Shown here piece after piece: positions 58,701 to 64,000 of a stretch of 64,000 bases of DNA. The notes beneath the pieces are model-generated. The model made no database searches, had not been told where the DNA came from, and was given only the letters and a program-made list of their open reading frames with translations. Position 1 is the first letter of the stretch, and each line of letters opens with the position of its first letter. Source of the DNA: Ectocarpus siliculosus. Its lineage: Eukaryota > Sar > Phaeophyceae > Ectocarpales > Ectocarpaceae. The stretch spans positions 343,849-407,848 of the forward strand of contig FN647968.1 in assembly GCA_000310025.1 (NCBI GenBank), given 5' to 3'. The translations under genes were made by a program, and so were the position numbers.

Positions 58701-61452
58701 GCTATTCGATGCGTCAAACATCTCTCTGTACCTTTTCCTTCTAACTTTCCCAGTTCAGGCATGTGTATTTTCCCTCTCCTTCTTGTACAACGGACATTCC
58801 GCAAGTACATGAACGAACACGGTCTCCGCACTCGGAGCCGCATTCCCATCTGGATTTGTCCCTTCATCGTCTACATTTCTTATTCTTCGTCTACGTTCTC
58901 AGCACCACCAGTCCATTTGCTACACGTTTCGGAATCAAAGCAGTTCGAACAGACGGGGTCAGCCCGGGGACACTCATTGTTCTCGCGCCCCCCCCTGCAG
59001 CTCTTGCCTATGATACTTGACGCGAGACGGGCTGGCTCAGCACTCGCTGCCCCTTTTTTGGCCAGACGTGCGACCAAAACCACGGATCGCGCGCAGTTAC
59101 TCTGCTTGTTAGCATACCATGGTGTTGATGGATGTACTCGTGGAAAGAAGTAGTCATACTTCGACCGGTGGCTGCGTGAAAAAAAGCTTGCTGTACAAAC
59201 GCATTCCAAACGAACACCAAGCAGCGACTAAGTAGTCCCCCGCCGCCCCCGCCCCCCGGCCAGCCCTCTCCCCTTCTTACACTGCCCTATTCATGATTAT
59301 TTTCTCTTTTTCACGAAGAACCCCGAGAACGGCCTGAACCGTCTGTCGAAGTTCGTGTACTACGCCGGAGACGTCGTGGCCACCTCTGGATCGGAGGAGA
59401 TCCTGCTGACAAGCACGGAGAAGGGCTCGAGCGTGCATTCCTCAGGCTGGGTCGGCTTCGCCCCCTCGAGCTACGCTGACCCCGAGGTACTTAACTTAAT
59501 ACATATACGTCAAGCTTGCTTTCTTCTGTTTCTGAGTACAATGTCATACTGGTTTGTTGGCCCTTGGTCGGGTTGGATAGAAGGAAAAGTTCGTTTTTTA
59601 TTGTTCTACATGCAATGCCAAGCCTGCTTTCTTGTTGTTTTCGGTGGTTCCAAGTTGTTTTTTCTATGGATCGGGTCGGATAGATGTTTTTTTCGGTGGT
59701 GCCAAGTTGTTTTTTCTATGGATCGGGTCGGATAGATGGATACTTTCGTTTCTTCTTGTCTGAATATTGTAGGGTTGTCCAGATTTGCTTGATCGGTGTT
59801 TCGGAATATATCTGTCTAGTCCATTGGTCCAGAAGCCTTCAAGTTTACCCCGGCGCGGAGGTTTTGAATGCTTGGAAAGCCGATTCAACACATTTTGGAA
59901 AAGAGCTACATGCCTGGTTACACGCACCACCAGCGCCCCCGCTACACACAAACACCAAAAAATCCACCAACCGCCCAGAACAAATCGAAAACAGCTGCTG
60001 GGGAATGTGCTGCTATTTCTCTGCACAGGGAGCGTACCACGACATCTACTGGACCGTCGGCGACGGCGGGCCTCAGAACGACCCGGACAACAAGGCCCAG
60101 GACATGACCAACCTCCACGGAAGCATCGTGCGGATCTCGGTGCCGTCCACGGCGATGGGGACGGGCTACGAGATCCCCGCGGGAAACCCTTTCGATGGCG
60201 CCAACGGTAAGCGAGGGGAGAAGTCTACAGCTAGCTGCGCCATGATTTTGTTGTCTACCCCATACGGGTGGACACCAAAACACGTTTGGTTTCTGAGAGG
60301 TTTCCGATTCGCCTGTTTTTCTTTCAGGTTGGGGTTATGTTTGGGTAAATTAGATGAACCGTGCCAAAGGCGAAGAAGAACAAGTGGTAACAGTTTTTTT
60401 CGTACGAGCGCTCCGGCTTGATCCTAGAACTGCGGGCTTTCTTTATCCCACTCTCGATGGCATGAGGCTGTACACTAAGTTGTTGTACTCCAGTGGTAAA
60501 CACACCCGACCACTTCTACCGTGCTCTCCGAAACATACTTCAGGCGAGAAGCCCGAGATCTGCGCCTGGGGCCTGCGAAACCCCCACCGGTGTGCCTTCG
60601 ACACCGCGACCGATGAGCTCTACTGCGGAGACGTGGGGCAGGACAGAGTTGAGGAGGTCAACGTCATAGAGTGAGTTCTACGTCATGCCACGCTATGCTA
60701 CGCTATGCTACGCTATGCTACGCTATGCTACGCTATGCTACGCTATGCTACGCTACCCTTGTTGATGTGTGCAGATCAAGGTCGCTCTGCCCCCCCCTAC
60801 CCAGCGTAAAACGTTCTGATTTGGGCTTGGTTTGTGTCTTTCCTATCCCATTTAAACGCCACCGGGCATAAGCCCCTCATCCGTAGACAAACGAATAACT
60901 TCCAACACGCCTTCTTCATGACCACAACGGCTTTCTCCGTGCACTTCGTTCGAGTGTTCAGGGAAGTTCCTCACCCCCTCCCGGTGCTTATCTTGTACCC
61001 CAATGGAGAGGAGTTGAATCGACTCATCAGGCCTGTGTATTCCTTTCGGCATCACGCCCTGGAAACAAAAAGCAAGGAGATGGAATTCTTGCACGAACGC
61101 TTACCGATGTCTTCGTTTGGGGTAACAGCCGGGTAAATTTGTGTCAGCACGAGTGTCAGTCGCATGGAGATTGTCTGCCGTCGACTCTCACGCTCGTTTC
61201 GTTACGACGTCACTCGCCAGGTGCGGCAAGGACTACGGATGGAGGATGTTCGAGGGATCCCGCTGCAACGACGGTTTCGAGGGGTACGACGGCGGCGAGT
61301 GCTCCGGCCTGGACCGTGCGGACTATGCCTTCCCCGTCTTCGAGTACTGCCACGTCGACTACGATTCGTCCCAGGAGGAGTTTGATGCTTGCGGCGACAG
61401 GACCGTCACGGGACTCTCGGTCATCGGTGAGTTGGTTGCCCTTGGTGTTGTT

Positions 61453-61500
<48 letters not shown>

Positions 61501-61642
61501 GATGGGGTTGTTGATATGGGTAGGGTTGTTGATATATTGCGTCCCCAAAACTGAAAATTTATAAATACCGAACACAAACAGCACACTATGTACACAAATT
61601 CGGACTGGGGCTTCAAATGTCTTTGCTTCTACTGCTGCTGTT

Positions 61643-61684
<42 letters not shown>

Positions 61685-63510
61685 AGTTTCGTCCAATCTT
61701 GTCCCTCTAAGGGACCAGCGCAGGAGCAATCAATCAACACTAAGGTTGCCAGCCTAGAGTAGTACCAGAAACACGATATGGTACAACCGTCTGTTCCTCC
61801 GTTTCACGTGTGCCGTCCCCCAATAATACACACAACCTCGCCGCTTGCAAGGTTGGCCGTTTCCGGACGGGCATGCCGTGCTTCATACACCCCCTCCCCC
61901 CTTGTGCTTTGATGTGTGATTTCGTTTTTCTTTTTCAGGCGGCCATGTGTACCGCGGGGCAAAGTACGACGACATCCTCGGGGGACACTACATCTTCGCC
62001 GACCACAGTGTCGGGTGAGACAAGACAAGATCCATCTGTCCCGGGGTGGTGTATATCAGGCCTGGCAGTGGGGTTGAGGGTCGCCTCTAACCTATCGCCC
62101 CCGAGAGTTGGGCCCACATGGCATGCGTCGAACGCCCGGATTTCGACAGACGGTCGTTTTTGGTTGATAGATATACCGCGGTCGAGTTCGCTCCGTATTG
62201 CATACCGCGCCGTCGCCCCAACGACACTCTACTCGGTGATATTTGGTTTTTGGAAAAGGTAGTTGTGGTGCCGTGTTTTTGAAATCATCCCCCTTGCCGC
62301 ATTTGTTTTGGTGCACACATGTATGTTTTCCCGCAGGAGTCTCCACCACCTTGCTCCAGCTGCGGGCGGCGGATGGACAGCTGGAACGGTCCTCAGTTCG
62401 ATCCCCAAGATCGGCGGCTTTGCGGAAGGGAACGATGTGAGATGAAACGGGAAAGCAGGTCGATATATTTCACACTATACCGTATTTCTGTTAGACTTGA
62501 CAATCTTTCTACGGGGAGGGGCAGGCGTTCAACACTCTCTTGCGGAGCCCCGCCGCCTACTCTAGCCGGGCGTAACCCTTGCCCGTGAAGCCTCAGCTAG
62601 ATCCCGTTGGAATCTCGCCGAGCAACGATAGAACTACAGATGCAGCCTCATACCGAGCGACTTCTTTAAGCTGCTGGTAAGATGTCCCAGAAACCGCAAG
62701 CCTCACTCACTCTAAACATTAGTGGCATGTGCTCGCGGATTTATCCTACTCGTGATGCCAGAAGCAGGACAGACAATCTTAGACCAAATCCCGGAGCTTC
62801 CCTAACCCTAAACGCAAACCCTTTCCCCCGGCATGATCATGGTAAGGTAACACGCAGTACAAAAGCTTCACTCGTGTGTTTTCTGTATCCTACAGACGCA
62901 CGGGGCCATCGCGGACCAACAAAACAACCCAAACCATTCCTAACCCTAGCGCTAACTAACCTCGGGGCACGGCCATCATGATCAGGGTGAGCTGTACATG
63001 GTGGGGTACCAGGGGAACATCTATGACCTGCCCTGCGGAGACCTGTGCGAGTCCGGAGAAGAACAAAAAGAGGCGTCGTCGGCCTGCTTGCCCCAGTCGG
63101 ACACCACCCCAACCTTCGAGGAGATCGGGTGCTTCCTCGACGGCGAGCCGAAGACCATGACTCTCTCTACGGCCCCGGGGTGCGACGGAACGATGAACGC
63201 TGAGGTGATCGATCGCTGCTGCTGGTGCTGCTGGCGCTGCCGGCGCTGCTGGCGCTGTGTGTTGTCTTGTGTGAGCCGTAGTGACCAATCGCTTGCGGCT
63301 TCCAGTAGTGCGACCCCGTCTCGTCGCCCTCATCCCTAGGAGTGTGGAGCCCGACCCTCCCTGTGCCACATTGTTCACAATTTATCGAACTTATCTTGTG
63401 AACCCCGCCGCTCCCCTCTCTTTCGTCCCAATTTGTTTTTAGTAGATGTGTGCCAGCTTCTGTGCCACTGTGGAGGGAGCGACTCACTTCGGTCTCCAGT
63501 ACCAGAGAGA
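52796..63510 (+). CDS. HHIP-like secreted protein: folate-receptor-like domain + GSDH propeller + WSC module (continues past right edge)
   Basis: Exons: 52796-53062, 53772-53994, 54353-54492, 54963-55037, 55310-55390, 59319-59486, 60029-60206, 60544-60670, 61221-61426, 61939-62014, 62337-62436, 62986-63204, 63446-63510; all GT-AG, phases fit, and the frame stays open for 641 codons. The first ATG in frame starts a hydrophobic signal peptide. Exons 1-2 form the Cys-rich folate-receptor/HHIP-type domain ([27 protein letters not shown]). Exons 3-12 form the glucose/sorbosone dehydrogenase beta-propeller: [15 protein letters not shown] (family His position), [58 protein letters not shown]. Exons 12-13 start a WSC carbohydrate-binding module ([27 protein letters not shown]). 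Probably a secreted or wall protein; whether it is catalytic is unknown. Intron 5 is 3.9 kb and contains a gap. Confidence 0.87.
57300..57470. repeat. CCCATGGG palindrome cluster in intron 5 of the HHIP-like gene
   Basis: More than ten CCCATGGG or CCATGGGC palindromes within 170 bases (for example ACCCATGGGTGACCCATGGG), with irregular 10-20 base spacing. Two more lie at about 57698-57724. Both strands read the same motif. Confidence 0.85.
57549..57690 (+). repeat. R3 repeat: CCCTAA-like head with TAGGTTGA/TAGGTTGG units
   Basis: GCTAACCCTAACCCCAAGCC, then GTGCTAGGTTGGCT and three GTTCTAGGTTGATA-type units at about 33-base spacing. Counterpart of 38645-38900. Confidence 0.7.
57848..57947. other. 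Assembly gap (100 N) in intron 5 of the HHIP-like gene
   Basis: Run of 100 N. The flanks (GCTCATGAT and AACACCCGG) share no overlap. Confidence 0.95.
58486..58545 (+). repeat. Diverged R1-like stretch
   Basis: GACGGTTAGACCATTGATGA and a TCCTCGAGAGGACG palindrome match the stretch near 16125-16165 and, more weakly, the proximal part of R1. Confidence 0.5.
58615..58900 (-). pseudogene. Fragment of a LINE-type (non-LTR) coding region
   Basis: On the minus strand a frame reads [20 protein letters not shown] before a TGA (about 58880-58755). This pattern, an ET(V)xHxLxECPxY block, is typical of the region after the RNase H domain at the C-terminus of LINE ORF2 proteins. A second frame just downstream (about 58745-58615) reads [20 protein letters not shown] and further to a TAA, probably the original continuation after a frameshift. 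Short, decayed, in intron 5 of the HHIP-like gene. The family call rests on this one motif. Confidence 0.45.
59641..59739 (+). repeat. 52-base tandem duplication in intron 6 of the HHIP-like gene
   Basis: TCGGTGGT(T/G)CCAAGTTG... through GGGTCGGATAGATG occurs twice, separated by a T-run, with one substitution. Confidence 0.85.
60684..60756 (+). repeat. Decamer microsatellite (CTACGCTATG)n
   Basis: About seven perfect tandem copies of a 10-base unit, starting 14 bases into intron 8 of the HHIP-like gene. Confidence 0.95.
61440..61690 (+). repeat. Two TTG arrays in intron 9 of the HHIP-like gene
   Basis: (TTG)n at about 61447-61502 and about 61640-61684, starting 20 bases after the donor. They give asparagine- or valine-rich frames that are not genes. 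Confidence 0.9.
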
Positions 63511-64000
63511 GTGAGTTGAACATTTGCTTGTGTATACATAGGGCCAGCTGTTGTTCTTGAAGTCATTCCCAACATCATGTGGGTGGAATACACATGTAGG
63601 TTGGTTGGTAGTCCCAAATTCTTTGTCACTGGCAAGGGAAGGCTGAGCTATGAAGCTTGACATTATTCAACCCAACTAACATACTTTTCATTCACCGGAT
63701 CACAAGCGGGATAGGTGTATTCGACGTCGAAATCCTTTGTCGCCCGCGCGGGAAGGCTGAGCAATGATATGAATACCTTTGAATTAAAACCCAACATCGT
63801 AGGCGGAATAGGTGCTTCATTCACAACGCTGCTACATGTAGATGCAAATGCGTTTTTATATATGTGATCACATGTTGTCTGTTTCCGCTCCCTTCGAGAG
63901 CTTTTTGAGAATGCGAAGAGGAGAGAGAACTCTTGGAAGGCTGGTTATTTTGCAATTTCACTCGAGTACCAAAACAGATCCGCGTTCGCTGGGGATCAAA
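63511..64000 (+). other. Intron 13 of the HHIP-like gene, to the window edge
   Basis: Begins GTGAGTTG. No further exon seen; a completing CxC part of the WSC module is expected beyond the window. Two copies of a (C)GGGAAGGCTGAGC(A/T)ATGA stretch lie at about 63637 and 63750. Confidence 0.6.

Noticed and set aside
62337-62436. Apparent frameshift in exon 11 of the HHIP-like gene
   Set aside because: Reading the exon with the wrong phase suggested a shift. With the phase-2 junction to exon 10 the frame [20 protein letters not shown] is open throughout and joins exon 12 in phase 0.

Overview
The window looks like nuclear DNA of a eukaryote, most likely a stramenopile and probably a brown alga. 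Genes are split by many GT-AG introns of a few hundred to several thousand bases. Intergenic and intronic DNA is crowded with microsatellites, G-runs, TTAGGG-like tracts and short foldback elements. The host proteins (an SGNH-type esterase pair and a secreted protein joining a folate-receptor-like domain, a glucose/sorbosone-dehydrogenase propeller and a WSC module) fit that group. Species identity is inference. Three 100-N gaps show this is a draft scaffold.

Layout. 1-3960: a partial Ty1/copia element on the minus strand that runs off the left edge. 4-8 kb: no recognised gene; a 220-bp terminal-inverted-repeat element, a perfect 31-bp hairpin, a minisatellite and one copy of a dispersed repeat (called R1 here). 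8.4-14.05 kb: SGNH esterase-like gene, copy 1, eight recognised exons. 14.2-17.4 kb: an almost complete R1 copy and sequence without a recognised gene. 17443-29479: a 12-kb Ty3/gypsy chromovirus-like element on the minus strand with two identical 263-bp LTRs, a tRNA primer-binding site, Gag, a NADAR domain placed just before the protease, reverse transcriptase/RNase H, integrase, chromodomain and a Tudor-like tail. An R1 copy with target-site duplication is inserted in the NADAR part. 32.0-36.6 kb: a second, more decayed Ty3/gypsy element. 36.6-41.7 kb: repeats, a few orphan exon-like stretches. 41.75-49.6 kb: SGNH esterase-like gene, copy 2, with the same eight exons and the same intron phases. 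52.8 kb to beyond 63.5 kb: the HHIP-like/GSDH/WSC gene, 13 exons recognised, continuing past the right edge.

The two SGNH genes are a tandem duplication on the plus strand, now kept about 28 kb apart by the two LTR elements. Small repeat families (R1, R2, a 217-bp TA-flanked element, a TAGGTTGG minisatellite) recur in the introns and spacers of all three host genes.

Most notable: (i) a NADAR-family (ADP-ribose/riboflavin-intermediate glycosidase-like) domain carried inside a Ty3/gypsy element; (ii) a fourfold tandem duplication of a splice acceptor plus the start of its exon within SGNH copy 1; (iii) an algal HHIP-like protein with a WSC module; (iv) a false duplication beside a gap at 44.1-44.7 kb that looks like a degraded base-call tail.
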